From assembly GCF_007049795.1 (NCBI RefSeq), contig NZ_SCFY01000012.1, forward strand, positions 124,001 to 188,000: DNA of 64,000 nucleotides, read 5' to 3'. Positions 1-9,752 of the stretch are shown piece after piece. The position numbers were made by a program, and so were the translations under genes. Source of the DNA: Ectopseudomonas mendocina (GTDB taxonomy: Bacteria > Pseudomonadota > Gammaproteobacteria > Pseudomonadales > Pseudomonadaceae). The stretch's first letter is position 1. The number at the start of each line of letters is the position of its first letter. A model generated the notes under the pieces. It saw nothing but the letters and a program-made list of their open reading frames with translations. It had not been told where the DNA came from and ran no database searches.

Positions 1-447
1 GCTGATCTGGGTGTCGCCGGCAAGGATGTACTGATGGAGTACGGCGGCCAGGGCATCTACGAGCCGCTGGATCTGCAGATCGCCAAGTGCAAGCTGATGA
101 CGGCTGGCAAGGTCGGTGCGCCGGAGCCGAAAGGCCGCCTGCGCGTGGCCACCAAGTTCGTCAACGTCGCCAAGCGCTACTACGCCGAGCAGGGCCGTCA
201 GGTCGACATCATCAAGCTGTACGGTTCGATGGAGCTGGCGCCGCTGGTGGGCCTGGCCGACAAGATCATCGACGTGGTCGACACCGGCAACACCCTGCGT
301 GCCAACGGCCTGGAACCGCAGGAACTGATCGCTACCATCAGCTCGCGGCTGATCGTCAACAAGGCCTCGATGAAGATGCAGCACGCGCGCATCCAGGCTC
401 TGATCGATACCCTGCGTGGCGCCATCGAGGCGCGACATCCGCACTGA
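1..447 (+). CDS. hisG: ATP phosphoribosyltransferase, short form (partial, 5' end outside window)
   Basis: First enzyme of histidine biosynthesis, joining ATP and PRPP. Only the last 148 codons are present; the frame is open from base 1 and ends in TGA at 445-447. The PRPP-binding loop [12 protein letters not shown] is visible, preceded by [16 protein letters not shown]. The protein ends shortly after the catalytic domain with no C-terminal ACT-like regulatory domain, so it is the short HisG form that works with HisZ (family knowledge). hisD follows 209 bp downstream on the same strand, interrupted by a palindromic repeat. Confidence 0.95.
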   Translation, partial: ADLGVAGKDVLMEYGGQGIYEPLDLQIAKCKLMTAGKVGAPEPKGRLRVATKFVNVAKRYYAEQGRQVDIIKLYGSMELAPLVGLADKIIDVVDTGNTLRANGLEPQELIATISSRLIVNKASMKMQHARIQALIDTLRGAIEARHPH

Positions 448-470
448 TCTCTTTCGAGTAAGCGCTGAAA

Positions 471-543
471 CAGTCGCCATTCCCGCGAAGGCGGGAACCC
501 AGAACATGCAGCACCTGGGCTCCCGCCTTCGCGGGAGTGACTG
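471..543. repeat. Palindromic intergenic repeat (GCGAAGGCGGGA type)
   Basis: Two arms of about 30 bp face each other: 471-502 with core TCCCGCGAAGGCGGGA and 515-543 with the complementary core TCCCGCCTTCGCGGGA, separated by about 12 bp. Each core is itself a palindrome. The element fills a third of the hisG-hisD gap. It has no T-run, so it is not an obvious terminator. The core resembles widespread dispersed intergenic palindromes of proteobacteria; copy number elsewhere cannot be seen here. Confidence 0.8.
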
Positions 544-656
544 TTCAGAGTTTTCTCCAGCCTATCCGTGTCATAGCCATTTTTCTTGGGTGCCCGCACG
601 GTGGGCTTGCTACATTACGGGCGCCCGAGAAACCGCCATTTAATGAGGCTTTCGCT

Positions 657-1964
657 ATGACCGCACCCGTTGCCATCCGCCGACTCAACGCCGCCGACAC
701 GGACTTCGCGCGTCATCTGGATCATCTGCTGTCCTGGGAAAGTGTCTCCGACGATGGCGTCAACCAGCGCGTGCTGGAAATCATCCAGGCCGTGCGTGAG
801 CGCGGCGACGCCGCCCTGGTCGAATACACCCAGCGTTTCGATGGTCTGCAGGTCGCTTCCATGGCCGACCTGATCCTGCCGCGCGAGCGCCTGGAACTGG
901 CCCTGACCCGTATAAGCGCCGAGCAGCGCCAGGCGCTGGAAGTGGCCGCCGAGCGGGTGCGCAGCTACCACGAGAAGCAGAAGCAGGACTCTTGGCGCTA
1001 CACCGAAGCCGACGGCACGGTGTTGGGGCAGAAGGTCACCCCGCTGGATCGCGCCGGCCTGTACGTGCCGGGCGGCAAGGCGTCCTACCCGTCCTCGGTG
1101 CTGATGAACGCCATTCCGGCCAAGGTCGCCGGCGTGCCGGAAGTGGTCATGGTGGTGCCGACCCCGCGCGGTGAGATTAACGAGATCGTTCTCGCTGCTG
1201 CCGCCATCGCCGGCGTCGACCGCGTGTTCACCATCGGTGGCGCCCAGGCTGTGGCCGCGTTGGCCTACGGCACCGAGAGCGTGCCGCCGGTGGACAAGAT
1301 CGTTGGCCCCGGCAACATCTATGTGGCCACCGCCAAGCGCCATGTGTTCGGCAAGGTGGGCATCGATATGATCGCCGGCCCGTCGGAGATCCTCGTGGTC
1401 TGTGACGGCCAGACCGATCCGGACTGGATCGCCATGGATCTGTTCTCCCAGGCTGAGCACGATGAGGACGCCCAGTCGATTCTGGTCAGCCCGGATGCCG
1501 CCTTCCTCGACCGCGTCGCTGAAAGCATCGCCAAGCTGCTGCCGACCATGGAGCGGGCCGAGATCATCCGTACCTCGCTGGAGGGGCGCGGCGCCTTGAT
1601 CCAGGTGGCGGACATGGAGCAGGCCATCGAGGTGGCCAACCGTATCGCGCCCGAGCACCTGGAGCTGTCGGTAGCCGAGCCGGAAGCCTGGCTGCCCGAG
1701 ATTCGCCACGCTGGTGCGATCTTCATGGGCCGCTACACAGCAGAAGCCCTGGGCGACTACGTGGCAGGCCCGAATCACGTGCTGCCCACTTCCGGCACCG
1801 CGCGTTTTTCCTCGCCGCTGGGTGTGTACGACTTTCAGAAGCGCTCGTCGATCATCTTCTGCTCGCCGGATGGCGCGTCGGAGCTTGGCAAGAGCGCCTC
1901 GGTGCTGGCCCGTGGCGAGTCGCTGACCGCGCATGCGCGCAGCGCCGAGTACCGAATCAAGTGA
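657..1964 (+). CDS. hisD: Histidinol dehydrogenase
   Basis: Zinc-dependent NAD enzyme that oxidises histidinol to histidine in the last two steps of the pathway. 435 residues, normal family length. The start at 657 is chosen because GAGG lies 8 bp upstream and the protein begins [17 protein letters not shown]; the frame is open further upstream without a matching signal. Expected motifs are present: [15 protein letters not shown] near residue 130, the [12 protein letters not shown] segment, [12 protein letters not shown], and the zinc-ligand region SQAEHDED with Gln265 and His268. It is followed after 2 nt by a REPIN and then hisC. Confidence 0.97.
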   Translation: MTAPVAIRRLNAADTDFARHLDHLLSWESVSDDGVNQRVLEIIQAVRERGDAALVEYTQRFDGLQVASMADLILPRERLELALTRISAEQRQALEVAAERVRSYHEKQKQDSWRYTEADGTVLGQKVTPLDRAGLYVPGGKASYPSSVLMNAIPAKVAGVPEVVMVVPTPRGEINEIVLAAAAIAGVDRVFTIGGAQAVAALAYGTESVPPVDKIVGPGNIYVATAKRHVFGKVGIDMIAGPSEILVVCDGQTDPDWIAMDLFSQAEHDEDAQSILVSPDAAFLDRVAESIAKLLPTMERAEIIRTSLEGRGALIQVADMEQAIEVANRIAPEHLELSVAEPEAWLPEIRHAGAIFMGRYTAEALGDYVAGPNHVLPTSGTARFSSPLGVYDFQKRSSIIFCSPDGASELGKSASVLARGESLTAHARSAEYRIK

Positions 1965-1965
1965 T

Positions 1966-2022
1966 GTAGGGCGCGTCACGCGCGCCTATTGATTATCCGT
2001 GGTGCGCACAGCGCACCCTACG
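1966..2022. repeat. REPIN copy a (GTAGGGTGCGC family)
   Basis: Inverted pair: TGTAGGGCGCGTCACGCGCG at the left and GGTGCGCACAGCGCACCCTACG (2001-2022) at the right, the right arm being the reverse complement of the family sequence CGTAGGGTGCGC. Two related pairs occur at 53256-53327 and 58052-58115. This copy starts two bases after the hisD stop codon. Confidence 0.75.
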
Positions 2023-2043
2023 CATTCGAGGAGAGAAGGGCAG

Positions 2044-3096
2044 ATGAGCAAATTCTGGAGCCCCTTCGTCAAAGACCTGGTGCCCTATGTGCCAGGTGAG
2101 CAGCCCAAGCTGGTCAAGCTGGTCAAGCTCAATACCAACGAAAACCCCTACGGCCCGTCGCCCAAGGCCATTGCGGCGATGCAGGCTGAGGTCAACGACA
2201 ACTTGCGTTTGTACCCGGACCCCAACAGCGATCGCCTGAAGCAGGCAGTGGCTGACTACTATGGCGTGCAGACCAATCAGGTGTTCGTCGGCAACGGCTC
2301 TGACGAGGTGCTGGCGCACGCGTTCCATGGCCTGTTCCAGCATGACGCGCCTTTGCTGTTCCCGGATATCAGTTACAGCTTCTATCCGGTTTATTGCGGC
2401 CTGTACGGTATCGAGCAGCAGCAGGTGCCGCTGGACGAGCAGTTCCAGATCCGCGTGGAGGATTACGCCAGGCCGAACGCTGGCATCATCTTTCCCAACC
2501 CCAATGCTCCGACGGGTTGCCTGTTGCCGCTCGACGCCATCGAGCGCCTGCTGCAAGGCAGCCCGGATTCGGTCGTGCTGGTTGATGAGGCATATATCGA
2601 CTTCGGTGGGCAGACGGCCATCGCCCTGGTCGACAAGTACCCGAATCTGCTAGTCACCCAGACCCTGTCCAAGTCGCGTTCTCTGGCGGGCTTGCGCGTT
2701 GGGATTGCAGTCGGTCATCCGGACCTGATCGAGGCGCTGGAGCGAATCAAGAACAGCTTCAACTCCTACCCGCTCGATCGAGCGGCCATCGCCGGTGCAG
2801 CCGCAGCGTTCGAGGACCGTGATTATTTCGCGATAACCTGCCAGCAGGTGATCGAGAGTCGTGAGGCAGTGGTTGCGGGCCTGCAGGGGCTGGGCTTCGA
2901 GGTACTGCCTTCGGCAGCGAACTTCGTCTTCGCCCGTCATCCGGGCAAGGATGCGGCGACTTTGGCCGCGGGCCTGCGTGAGCAGGGCGTGATCGTGCGT
3001 CACTTCAAGCAACAGCGCATCGCCCAGTTCCTGCGTATCACCATCGGTACGCCGGAGCAGAACCAGGCACTGCTGGATGCGCTGCGCGGGCTGTAA
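2044..3096 (+). CDS. hisC: Histidinol-phosphate aminotransferase
   Basis: PLP enzyme transferring an amino group from glutamate to imidazole-acetol phosphate in histidine synthesis. 350 residues, typical for fold-type I HisC. Start at 2044 is supported by the purine-rich GAGGAGAGAAGG just upstream; an earlier in-frame ATG at 1999 would lie inside the REPIN and is rejected. Motifs seen: [11 protein letters not shown] near residue 35, NPNAPTG near 150, DEAYIDFGG near 180, and [12 protein letters not shown] carrying the PLP lysine Lys210. Downstream, its terminator has been split by an IS5-family element. Confidence 0.96.
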   Translation: MSKFWSPFVKDLVPYVPGEQPKLVKLVKLNTNENPYGPSPKAIAAMQAEVNDNLRLYPDPNSDRLKQAVADYYGVQTNQVFVGNGSDEVLAHAFHGLFQHDAPLLFPDISYSFYPVYCGLYGIEQQQVPLDEQFQIRVEDYARPNAGIIFPNPNAPTGCLLPLDAIERLLQGSPDSVVLVDEAYIDFGGQTAIALVDKYPNLLVTQTLSKSRSLAGLRVGIAVGHPDLIEALERIKNSFNSYPLDRAAIAGAAAAFEDRDYFAITCQQVIESREAVVAGLQGLGFEVLPSAANFVFARHPGKDAATLAAGLREQGVIVRHFKQQRIAQFLRITIGTPEQNQALLDALRGL

Positions 3097-3136
3097 ACGG
3101 TCCTGATCAGACATGAAAAAGCCGGCTACTGCCTAG

Positions 3137-3989
3137 GGTGTGTTGCCGTTTCGCGCTAAGCGCTTGATCTATAAGAGCAAACTCGTATCGTTGAAGCTCT
3201 GACCCGACATCGATACGAGCTTGCAATGCCCCGATTACTGCTCAGCGATGAGCATTGGTCGAAGCTGCGGGAAATTCTGCTGCACAAGGCCATCTACAAC
3301 AAGCGTGATCTACGAATGACCGTGGAGGGCATGCTGTACCGCATGCGCACGGGATGTCCCTAGAGAGACCTGCCCAAGGCGTTTGGCAACTGGAATAAGG
3401 TCTACAAGCGCTTCAATGCATGGTCTGCTGCCGGCAAATGGCTCAAGGCCTTCAAGGTGCTGGTGGTGGAGCCCTACATGGAGTGGGTGTTCATTGATGG
3501 CAGCTATGCCAAGGCTCACCAGCACAGTGCGGGCGCTGCCAGCGAAAGTGATGAAGCTATAGGGAAAAGCCGAGCCGGCAATACCAGCAAGATTCATCTG
3601 GCAGTGGACGCCCACGGCTTACCCATCGAGTTTGAAATCACGGGAGGCCAAATCAATGACTGTACTCAGGCACCCGGATTGATTTCCAAGCTCCCGGCGG
3701 CAGAAACCATCGTTGCGTATAAGGGCTATGACAGCGAGAGAATCCGAGAGCAGGTTGAGCGACAAGGGGCCAAGGCCGTGATCCCGAGGAAGCGTAACTC
3801 TGTGAAAGGCAACGCGGATCTGGACAGAGGCCTGTACCGAAATCGTCACCTGGTGGAAAACGCCTTCGCCCGGCTGAAGCAATACCGGGCGGTGGCCTCT
3901 CGATTCGACAAACTCAAGAGAAATTACGAGAGCGTGGTGGCCATGGCCTGTGCATTCCTATGGTTGCCCATGTGAAACGGCAACAGACC
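3137..3989 (+). mobile_element. IS5-family insertion sequence, inactive
   Basis: 853 bp element bounded by 16-bp terminal inverted repeats with one mismatch: GGTGTGTTGCCGTTTC at 3137-3152 and GAAACGGCAACAGACC at 3974-3989. It is flanked by a 4-bp direct repeat CTAG (3133-3136 and 3990-3993), matching the YTAR target of the IS5 family. It carries one transposase gene that is broken (see the pseudogene entry). The right repeat overlaps the transposase stop codon. Confidence 0.92.
3226..3975 (+). pseudogene. IS5-family transposase with in-frame TAG and a mutated catalytic Asp
   Basis: One continuous frame of 250 codons beginning MPRLLLSDEHWSKL. Codon 46 (3361-3363) is TAG where the family motif GCPWRDLP has Trp, so TGG to TAG is the likely change. 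The DDE region then shows FIDGSYAKAH (first Asp), AYKGYDSERI where the family normally reads ADKGYD, so the second catalytic Asp (residue 165, codon TAT at 3718-3720) is Tyr, and HLVENAFARLK (Glu). Either change alone should abolish transposition. Restart at the ATG at 3478 or nearby would lack the N-terminal DNA-binding part. Confidence 0.9.
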
Positions 3990-4068
3990 CTAGGGTCGTC
4001 TTTTTGCTTTGTCATGGTCCGGTTGTAATTGGGGGGGGCTTCCGGATTGCGTCCGCGCTAAGCGTGTC

Positions 4069-5745
4069 TCACGCCGCCTGGGCGCTGGTGACCATCTTGC
4101 GCGCATGAGCCAGGGATTCCTCGGTCAGGTCGACGCCACCGAGCATGCGGGCGATCTCTTCGACGCGGCCGCTCTCGTCCAGCTTGCTCACGGCGGTAGA
4201 GGTGGCGTCTTCGCCGCGGCGTTTGTGCACGAACAGGTGCTGGTGGCCCTGTGCTGCGACTTGCGGCAAGTGGGTGACGCACAGCACTTGCCCGCGTTCG
4301 CCAAGGCGGCGTAACAACTGGCCGACCACTTCTGCGGTTGGGCCGCCAATACCGACGTCCACTTCATCGAATACCAGGGTCGGTACGCGCGAGGTCTGTG
4401 CGGTGATCACCTGAATCGCCAGGCTGATGCGTGACAGTTCACCGCCAGATGCCACCTTGGCCAGGCCGCGTAGCGGCTGACCAGGGTTGGCGCTGACCAG
4501 AAATTCCACTGTCTCCAGGCCACTTGCGTGTGGTTCTTCGCTGCTCATGGCCTGGAGTTGAATGTTGAAGCGACCGCCGGGCATGCCCAGTGCCTGCATT
4601 TCCTGCTCTACGGCTGCGGCCAGGCGCTCGGCAGCATTGCTGCGCAGTGTGCTGAGCTCGGCTGCTTTCTCCTGGTAGTGGCGCTCATAAGCCGCCAGCT
4701 CCTCGGCCAGGCGTTCGCTGGCCTGATCGTCGGCATTCAGGCCTTCGAGCTCATCGAACAACTGCTGCTGCAGGGCGGCCAATTCGGCTGGTTGAATACG
4801 GTGCTTGCGGGCCAGGGTATAGATGGTGTCCAGGCGCTCTTCGAGAAACTGTTGGCGCTCGGGGTCGGCGTCAAAGTGGTCGAGGAAGCGGTTCAATTCG
4901 CCGACGGCTTCCTCTACCTGGATCTGCGCGCTGGCCAGCAAGTTGCTGGCTTCGTTCAAGGTACCGCCCTGACCGCCAAAGGCGCCCAGGCGGTTGAGGC
5001 TGGCGGTCAGCGCCGACAGCACGTTGCCGGCATCGCTTTCGCTGCACAAATCGAGCACTTGGCGACAGGCCGCGAGCAGCGCTTCAGCATTGCTCAGCGC
5101 TTTGTGTTCCTGTTCCAGTTGCTCCAGTTCGTTGTCGCCCAGCGCCAAATTTTCCAGTTCTTCCAGTTGGTAGCTGAGCAACTGGTGGCGAGCGCGTTGC
5201 TCGTCGCTCTGGCTGGAGATGCGTTCAAGTTCGTTGCGTGTCTGCTTCCAGCGTTGCGCCGCGAGTTGCACCTGGCGCGCGAGGTCCTGGCTGCCGGCGT
5301 ACTCGTCGAGCAGGCGGCGATGGGTGTCGGTCTTGAGCAGCGACTGATGCTCGTGCTGGCTGTGGATATCGATGATCAGCTCGCCAAGAGCCTTGAGGTC
5401 GGCCTGCGGACAGGGACTGCCATTGATATAGCCGCGCGAGCGGCCCTCGGCGGTAATCACCCGGCGCAGGATGCACGGGCCGTCGTTGTCCAGGTCGCGT
5501 TCGGCGAGCCAGGTGCGTGCCTCGGGAATGTCCGCCAGGTCGAAGCTGGCGAGAATATCCGCCTTGTCACTGCCTGGGCGCACCACGCCGCTGTCGGCGC
5601 GATCGCCCAGGCACAGGCCGAGGGCGTCGAGCATGATCGACTTGCCCGCACCGGTCTCGCCGCTGATGGCGCTCATGCCGGCATCCAGCTCGAGATCCAG
5701 GTGGTCGACGATGGCGTAGTTGTGAATGGACAGGTGCACCAGCAT
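4069..5745 (-). CDS. recN: DNA repair protein RecN
   Basis: SMC-like ATPase that acts early in double-strand-break repair by recombination. 558 residues, full length. Walker A GETGAGKS lies near residue 30, the long central coiled-coil part (rich in Gln, Glu, Leu) spans about 150-360, and the C-terminal signature with VASGGELSRISLA and Walker B TLVFDEVDVGIGG lies near 430-470. The gene is convergent with hisC across the IS5 element and divergent from grpE. A LexA operator overlaps its promoter, so SOS induction is expected. A run of eight G at 4031-4038 lies just beyond the stop codon. Confidence 0.97.
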   Translation of the reverse strand: MLVHLSIHNYAIVDHLDLELDAGMSAISGETGAGKSIMLDALGLCLGDRADSGVVRPGSDKADILASFDLADIPEARTWLAERDLDNDGPCILRRVITAEGRSRGYINGSPCPQADLKALGELIIDIHSQHEHQSLLKTDTHRRLLDEYAGSQDLARQVQLAAQRWKQTRNELERISSQSDEQRARHQLLSYQLEELENLALGDNELEQLEQEHKALSNAEALLAACRQVLDLCSESDAGNVLSALTASLNRLGAFGGQGGTLNEASNLLASAQIQVEEAVGELNRFLDHFDADPERQQFLEERLDTIYTLARKHRIQPAELAALQQQLFDELEGLNADDQASERLAEELAAYERHYQEKAAELSTLRSNAAERLAAAVEQEMQALGMPGGRFNIQLQAMSSEEPHASGLETVEFLVSANPGQPLRGLAKVASGGELSRISLAIQVITAQTSRVPTLVFDEVDVGIGGPTAEVVGQLLRRLGERGQVLCVTHLPQVAAQGHQHLFVHKRRGEDATSTAVSKLDESGRVEEIARMLGGVDLTEESLAHARKMVTSAQAA

Positions 5746-5768
5746 GGCGAACGCTCCCGAATTGATGT

Positions 5769-5805
5769 CTGGTTATTTATACAGTGTTTTTTCTTTTCCT
5801 GGCAA
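5769..5805 (-). promoter_or_regulatory. recN promoter with LexA operator
   Basis: On the minus strand CTGTATAAATAACCAG (5784 to 5769) fits the LexA palindrome CTG-N10-CAG. It covers the -10 hexamer TATAAA (5781-5776), which lies 18 bp from a -35 TTGCCA (5805-5800). The arrangement places repression directly over RNA polymerase binding, as known for recN in other gamma-proteobacteria. Confidence 0.85.
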
Positions 5806-5821
5806 TCCTCGTCTATCGCCC

Positions 5822-5849
5822 CTTGAAAGCTGTGGAATTGACTCCATAT
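5822..5849 (+). promoter_or_regulatory. Sigma32 heat-shock promoter of grpE
   Basis: CTTGAAA (5822-5828), 13 bp spacer, CTCCATAT (5842-5849): near-consensus for RpoH. The grpE start codon lies about 55 bp downstream. It points away from recN, whose LexA-controlled promoter begins 17 bp to the left. Confidence 0.85.
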
Positions 5850-5903
5850 AGGCGGCAGGAGCGCGAGTCGGTATCGCGCCAGTTTTTTCGAGAGGAGAAA
5901 GGC

Positions 5904-6473
5904 ATGGCTGACGAACAGACCCTGGATACGCAGAATCCCGAAGCGCAGGCAGCGGAAGCTGTGGCGCCGAGTGACGACCTGGCTGCTCGCGTGCAAACGC
6001 TGGAAGAGCAACTGGCCACTGCGCAGGATCAGTCGCTGCGCATGGCTGCCGACCTGCAGAACGTGCGTCGCCGCGCAGAGCAGGATGTGGAAAAGGCGCA
6101 CAAGTTTGCGCTGGAAAAATTTGCCGGCGACCTGCTGCCGGTAATCGACAGCCTGGAGCGTGGCCTGGAGCTGTCCAGCCCTGACGATGTATCGATCAAG
6201 GCCGTACGTGAAGGTATGCAGCTGACCCTCAAGCTGTTCCACGACACCCTGGCTCGCTACAACCTGGAAGCCATCGACCCGCACGGCGCGCCGTTCAACC
6301 CGGAGCACCACCAGGCCATGGCCATGGAAGAGAGCATTCATACCGAGCCGAATTCGGTGCTCAAGGTGTTCCAGAAGGGCTATCTGCTCAACGGTCGCCT
6401 GCTGCGCCCGGCCATGGTCGTGGTCAGCAAGGCACCAACCACGCCGCCGCCGAGTATCGACGAGCAGGCTTGA
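5904..6473 (+). CDS. grpE: Nucleotide exchange factor GrpE
   Basis: Releases ADP from DnaK in the Hsp70 cycle. 189 residues. Start 5904 ([15 protein letters not shown]) follows GAGGAG with 7 bp spacing; upstream in-frame codons extend through the promoter and are rejected. An acidic N-terminal tail and a helix with coiled-coil character ([15 protein letters not shown] to [14 protein letters not shown]) precede the beta domain with [18 protein letters not shown] and the C-terminal [19 protein letters not shown]. First gene of the grpE-dnaK-dnaJ cluster; its stop codon is part of the dnaK heat-shock promoter. Confidence 0.97.
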   Translation: MADEQTLDTQNPEAQAAEAVAPSDDLAARVQTLEEQLATAQDQSLRMAADLQNVRRRAEQDVEKAHKFALEKFAGDLLPVIDSLERGLELSSPDDVSIKAVREGMQLTLKLFHDTLARYNLEAIDPHGAPFNPEHHQAMAMEESIHTEPNSVLKVFQKGYLLNGRLLRPAMVVVSKAPTTPPPSIDEQA

Positions 6474-6496
6474 AATCAGCTGTAACGACCCCATTT
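6469..6496 (+). promoter_or_regulatory. Sigma32 promoter of dnaK overlapping the grpE stop codon
   Basis: CTTGAAA (6469-6475), 13 bp, CCCCATTT (6489-6496): matches the RpoH consensus at every strongly conserved position. The TGA stop codon of grpE (6471-6473) sits inside the -35 element. dnaK begins 77 bp after the -10, leaving a short leader. Confidence 0.88.
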
Positions 6497-6572
6497 TTAA
6501 GTCAAGCGTTTTAGTGCTGCCGGCGCCTGAGAAACGAGGCGACGGAACAATCAAAGTTTCGGGAGAACATTC

Positions 6573-8489
6573 ATGGGCAAAATTATCGGTATCGACCTGG
6601 GGACCACCAACTCCTGCGTCTCCATTCTGGAAAACGGCAACGTCAAGGTAATCGAGAACGCCGAAGGCGCTCGTACCACGCCGTCCATCATTGCTTATGC
6701 TAATGACGGTGAAATCCTCGTCGGTCAGTCGGCCAAGCGTCAGGCTGTGACCAATCCGCACAACACCCTGTATGCGGTGAAGCGTCTGATCGGTCGTCGT
6801 TTCGACGAAGAAGTCGTGCAGAAAGACATTCAGATGGTGCCGTACAAGATCGCCAAGGCGGACAACGGTGACGCCTGGGTCGAAGTGAACGGCCAGAAAA
6901 TGGCGCCGCCGCAAATCTCGGCTGAAATTCTCAAGAAGATGAAGAAGACCGCCGAAGACTATCTCGGCGAAGCAGTCACCGAGGCGGTGATCACCGTCCC
7001 GGCTTACTTCAATGACAGCCAGCGTCAGGCTACCAAGGATGCTGGTCGTATCGCCGGTCTGGACGTCAAGCGCATCATCAACGAGCCGACTGCGGCCGCG
7101 CTGGCCTACGGTATGGACAAGGCCAAGGGCGACCACACCGTGATCGTTTATGACCTGGGTGGCGGTACCTTCGACGTGTCGGTGATCGAGATCGCTGAAG
7201 TCGATGGCGAGCACCAGTTCGAAGTGTTGGCTACCAATGGCGACACCTTCCTCGGTGGTGAGGACTTCGACATTCGTCTGATCGATTACCTCGTCGACGA
7301 ATTCAAGAAAGAAACCGGCATGAACCTCAAGGGTGACCCGCTGGCCATGCAGCGCCTGAAGGAAGCCGCAGAGAAGGCCAAGATCGAGCTGTCCTCGAGC
7401 CAGCAGACCGACGTCAACCTGCCGTATATCACTGCAGATGCCACCGGTCCGAAGCACCTGAACGTGAAAATCTCCCGCTCCAAGCTGGAGTCGCTGGTCG
7501 AGGATCTGGTGCAGCGCACCATCGAGCCTTGCCGTATCGCGCTGAAAGATGCTGGTGTCGACGTCGGTTCTATCAACGATGTGATTCTGGTCGGTGGTCA
7601 GACCCGCATGCCGCTGGTGCAGAAGCTGGTGACCGAGTTCTTCGGCAAGGAACCGCGCAAGGACGTCAACCCGGACGAAGCCGTTGCCATGGGCGCAGCC
7701 ATTCAGGGCGCTGTTCTGGCTGGTGACGTCAAGGACGTTCTGCTGCTCGACGTGTCCCCGCTGACCCTGGGTATCGAAACCATGGGCGGCGTGATGACTG
7801 CACTGATCGAGAAGAACACCACCATTCCGACCAAGAAGTCGCAGGTGTTCTCCACTGCCGATGACAACCAGAGCGCCGTGACCATTCACGTGCTGCAGGG
7901 TGAGCGCAAGCAGGCTGGCCAGAACAAGTCCCTGGGCAAGTTCGACCTGGCCGAGATTCCGCCGGCTCCGCGTGGCGTGCCGCAGATCGAAGTGACCTTC
8001 GATATCGACGCCAACGGCATCCTGCACGTGTCCGCCAAGGACAAGGCCACTGGCAAGCAGCAGTCCATCGTGATCAAGGCCAACTCCGGTCTGTCCGATG
8101 ACGAAATCGAGCGTATGGTGCGTGACGCCGAGGCCAACGCCGAGGAAGACCGCAAGTTCGAAGAACTGGCCACTGCGCGTAACCAGGGTGATCAGCTGGT
8201 GCACGCCACCCGCAAGATGCTCACCGAAGCAGGCGACAAGGCCACTGCCGACGAGAAGGCGGCCATCGAGAAGGCCATTGGCGAACTGGAAGTGGCTGTG
8301 AAAGGCGACGACAAGGAGGCCATCGAAGCCAAGATGAACGCCCTGTCCGAGGCCACCACGCCGCTGGCGCAGAAGATGTATGCCGAGCAGCCGCAGGGTG
8401 GTGCCGCCCAGGCTGACGCTGGAGACGCCAAGGGTGCCGGTGACGACGTGGTCGACGCTGAGTTCGAAGAGGTCAAGGAGAACAAGTAA
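6573..8489 (+). CDS. dnaK: Chaperone DnaK (Hsp70)
   Basis: ATP-driven chaperone. 638 residues. The N-terminal ATPase starts [16 protein letters not shown], with the phosphate-2 loop [12 protein letters not shown] near 195 and the hinge segment [14 protein letters not shown] near 390, followed by the substrate-binding domain and a lid ending in an acidic tail with the EEVKENK motif. SD GGGAGAA lies upstream. Its own sigma32 promoter is visible at the end of grpE; a G+C-rich hairpin with short T-rich tail follows the gene and may reduce transcription into dnaJ. Confidence 0.99.
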   Translation: MGKIIGIDLGTTNSCVSILENGNVKVIENAEGARTTPSIIAYANDGEILVGQSAKRQAVTNPHNTLYAVKRLIGRRFDEEVVQKDIQMVPYKIAKADNGDAWVEVNGQKMAPPQISAEILKKMKKTAEDYLGEAVTEAVITVPAYFNDSQRQATKDAGRIAGLDVKRIINEPTAAALAYGMDKAKGDHTVIVYDLGGGTFDVSVIEIAEVDGEHQFEVLATNGDTFLGGEDFDIRLIDYLVDEFKKETGMNLKGDPLAMQRLKEAAEKAKIELSSSQQTDVNLPYITADATGPKHLNVKISRSKLESLVEDLVQRTIEPCRIALKDAGVDVGSINDVILVGGQTRMPLVQKLVTEFFGKEPRKDVNPDEAVAMGAAIQGAVLAGDVKDVLLLDVSPLTLGIETMGGVMTALIEKNTTIPTKKSQVFSTADDNQSAVTIHVLQGERKQAGQNKSLGKFDLAEIPPAPRGVPQIEVTFDIDANGILHVSAKDKATGKQQSIVIKANSGLSDDEIERMVRDAEANAEEDRKFEELATARNQGDQLVHATRKMLTEAGDKATADEKAAIEKAIGELEVAVKGDDKEAIEAKMNALSEATTPLAQKMYAEQPQGGAAQADAGDAKGAGDDVVDAEFEEVKENK

Positions 8490-8494
8490 GGGAC

Positions 8495-8524
8495 GCGGCC
8501 TGCTCGGCAGGCCGCCTCTTCTTT
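8495..8524 (+). terminator. Hairpin after dnaK
   Basis: Perfect 9-bp stem GCGGCCTGC / GCAGGCCGC (8495-8503 and 8507-8515) with a 3-nt loop and a weak pyrimidine-rich tail CTCTTCTTT. It probably lowers rather than stops transcription into dnaJ, giving more DnaK than DnaJ. Confidence 0.65.
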
Positions 8525-8624
8525 ACGCTCCACCGTCGCTCGCGACGGGCAGGATTCGCCGCGCGGGAGCCTTCTCCCGCGTCGGCGTATCTGGAGCTCA
8601 CGAATCTGAGAGTGCAGCACAACT

Positions 8625-9752
8625 ATGGCAAAACGTGACTATTACGAGATCCTGGGGGTCGAGCGCGGTGCTAGCGAAGCCGAGCTGAAGAAGGCCTATC
8701 GGCGCCTGGCGATGAAATATCACCCGGACCGCAACCCGGACGACAAAGACGCCGAAGAGAAATTCAAGGAGGCCAACGAGGCCTACGAAGTACTTTCTGA
8801 CGCGGCCAAGCGTTCGGCTTACGACCAATACGGCCACGCCGGGGTCGACCCGCAAATGGGTGGCGGTGGTGGCGCTGGTTTCGGCGGCGCCAACTTCTCC
8901 GATATCTTCGGGGATGTGTTCAGCGACTTCTTCGGCGGTGCTCGCGGCGGTTCGCGTGGCGGCGCCCAGCGCGGCTCGGATCTGCGCTACACCCTTGAGC
9001 TGGATCTGGAAGAAGCGGTACGCGGCACCACCGTGACCATCCGCGTGCCGACCCTGGTCGGTTGCAAGACCTGCGATGGCTCGGGTGCCAAGAAGGGTAC
9101 CAGCCCGGTCACCTGTACCACGTGCGGTGGTATCGGTCAGGTGCGCATGCAGCAGGGTTTCTTCTCCGTGCAGCAGACCTGCCCGCGCTGCCATGGCAGT
9201 GGCAAGATGATCACCGATCCGTGCGGCAGCTGTCATGGCCAGGGGCGCGTGGAAGAGAGCAAGACCCTGTCGGTCAAAGTGCCGCCAGGTGTCGATACCG
9301 GTGACCGCATTCGTCTGTCTGGCGAGGGCGAGGCCGGCACGCATGGCGGCCCGGCCGGTGACCTGTATGTGGTGGTCAACGTCCGTGAACATGCGATCTT
9401 CCAGCGTGATGGCAAGCATCTGTACTGCGAAGTACCGATCAGCTTTGCCGATGCGGCACTGGGTGGCGAGCTGGAAGTGCCGACCCTCGATGGTCGGGTC
9501 AAGCTGAAGATCCCGGAAGGTACTCAGACCGGCAAGCTGTTCCGCCTGCGTGGCAAGGGCGTGGCGCCTGTTCGTGGTGGTGCGGCTGGCGACCTGATGT
9601 GCCGGGTGGCGGTGGAAACACCGGTCAACCTGAACAAGCGTCAGCGCGAGCTGCTCGAGGAGTTCCGCAAGTCGCTGCAGGGTGACGATTCCCACTCACC
9701 CAAGGCCAGTGGCTGGTTCGAAGGCGTGAAGCGCTTCTTCGGTGACGTTTAA
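8625..9752 (+). CDS. dnaJ: Chaperone DnaJ (Hsp40)
   Basis: Stimulates the DnaK ATPase and delivers clients. 375 residues: J domain with HPDRN near residue 34, Gly/Phe-rich linker ([13 protein letters not shown] to [10 protein letters not shown], about 77-115), four CxxCxGxG zinc repeats between about 145 and 205 ([32 protein letters not shown]), then the two beta-sandwich client domains. The TAA stop lies inside a MITE-like repeat that begins at 9749, so the last codons abut mobile DNA. Confidence 0.98.
   Translation: MAKRDYYEILGVERGASEAELKKAYRRLAMKYHPDRNPDDKDAEEKFKEANEAYEVLSDAAKRSAYDQYGHAGVDPQMGGGGGAGFGGANFSDIFGDVFSDFFGGARGGSRGGAQRGSDLRYTLELDLEEAVRGTTVTIRVPTLVGCKTCDGSGAKKGTSPVTCTTCGGIGQVRMQQGFFSVQQTCPRCHGSGKMITDPCGSCHGQGRVEESKTLSVKVPPGVDTGDRIRLSGEGEAGTHGGPAGDLYVVVNVREHAIFQRDGKHLYCEVPISFADAALGGELEVPTLDGRVKLKIPEGTQTGKLFRLRGKGVAPVRGGAAGDLMCRVAVETPVNLNKRQRELLEEFRKSLQGDDSHSPKASGWFEGVKRFFGDV

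Larger units (their letters stand above)
3116..4005 (+). terminator. hisC terminator, interrupted in its loop by the IS5-family element
   Basis: The two halves are AAAAAGCCGGC at 3116-3126 and GTCGTCTTTTT at 3995-4005. Once the element and one CTAG copy are removed they pair as an 11-bp stem with one mismatch and one G-T wobble, with a CCTAGG-containing loop and a T-rich 3' side. It would also serve convergent recN. As the DNA stands, the halves are about 870 bp apart and cannot form the hairpin in one short RNA. Confidence 0.6.

Noticed and set aside
1999..2043. Upstream start for hisC
   Set aside because: The 15 extra codons lie in a REPIN; the SD at 2029-2040 supports the ATG at 2044.
2113..2133. 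Tandem KLVKLVKL duplication in hisC
   Set aside because: Similar Lys/Leu repeats occur at this spot in other HisC proteins, so it is not an anomaly.
5673..8204. Very long minus-strand open frame across grpE-dnaK
   Set aside because: It is the antisense shadow of dnaK and grpE, a known effect of strong codon bias in high-GC genomes.
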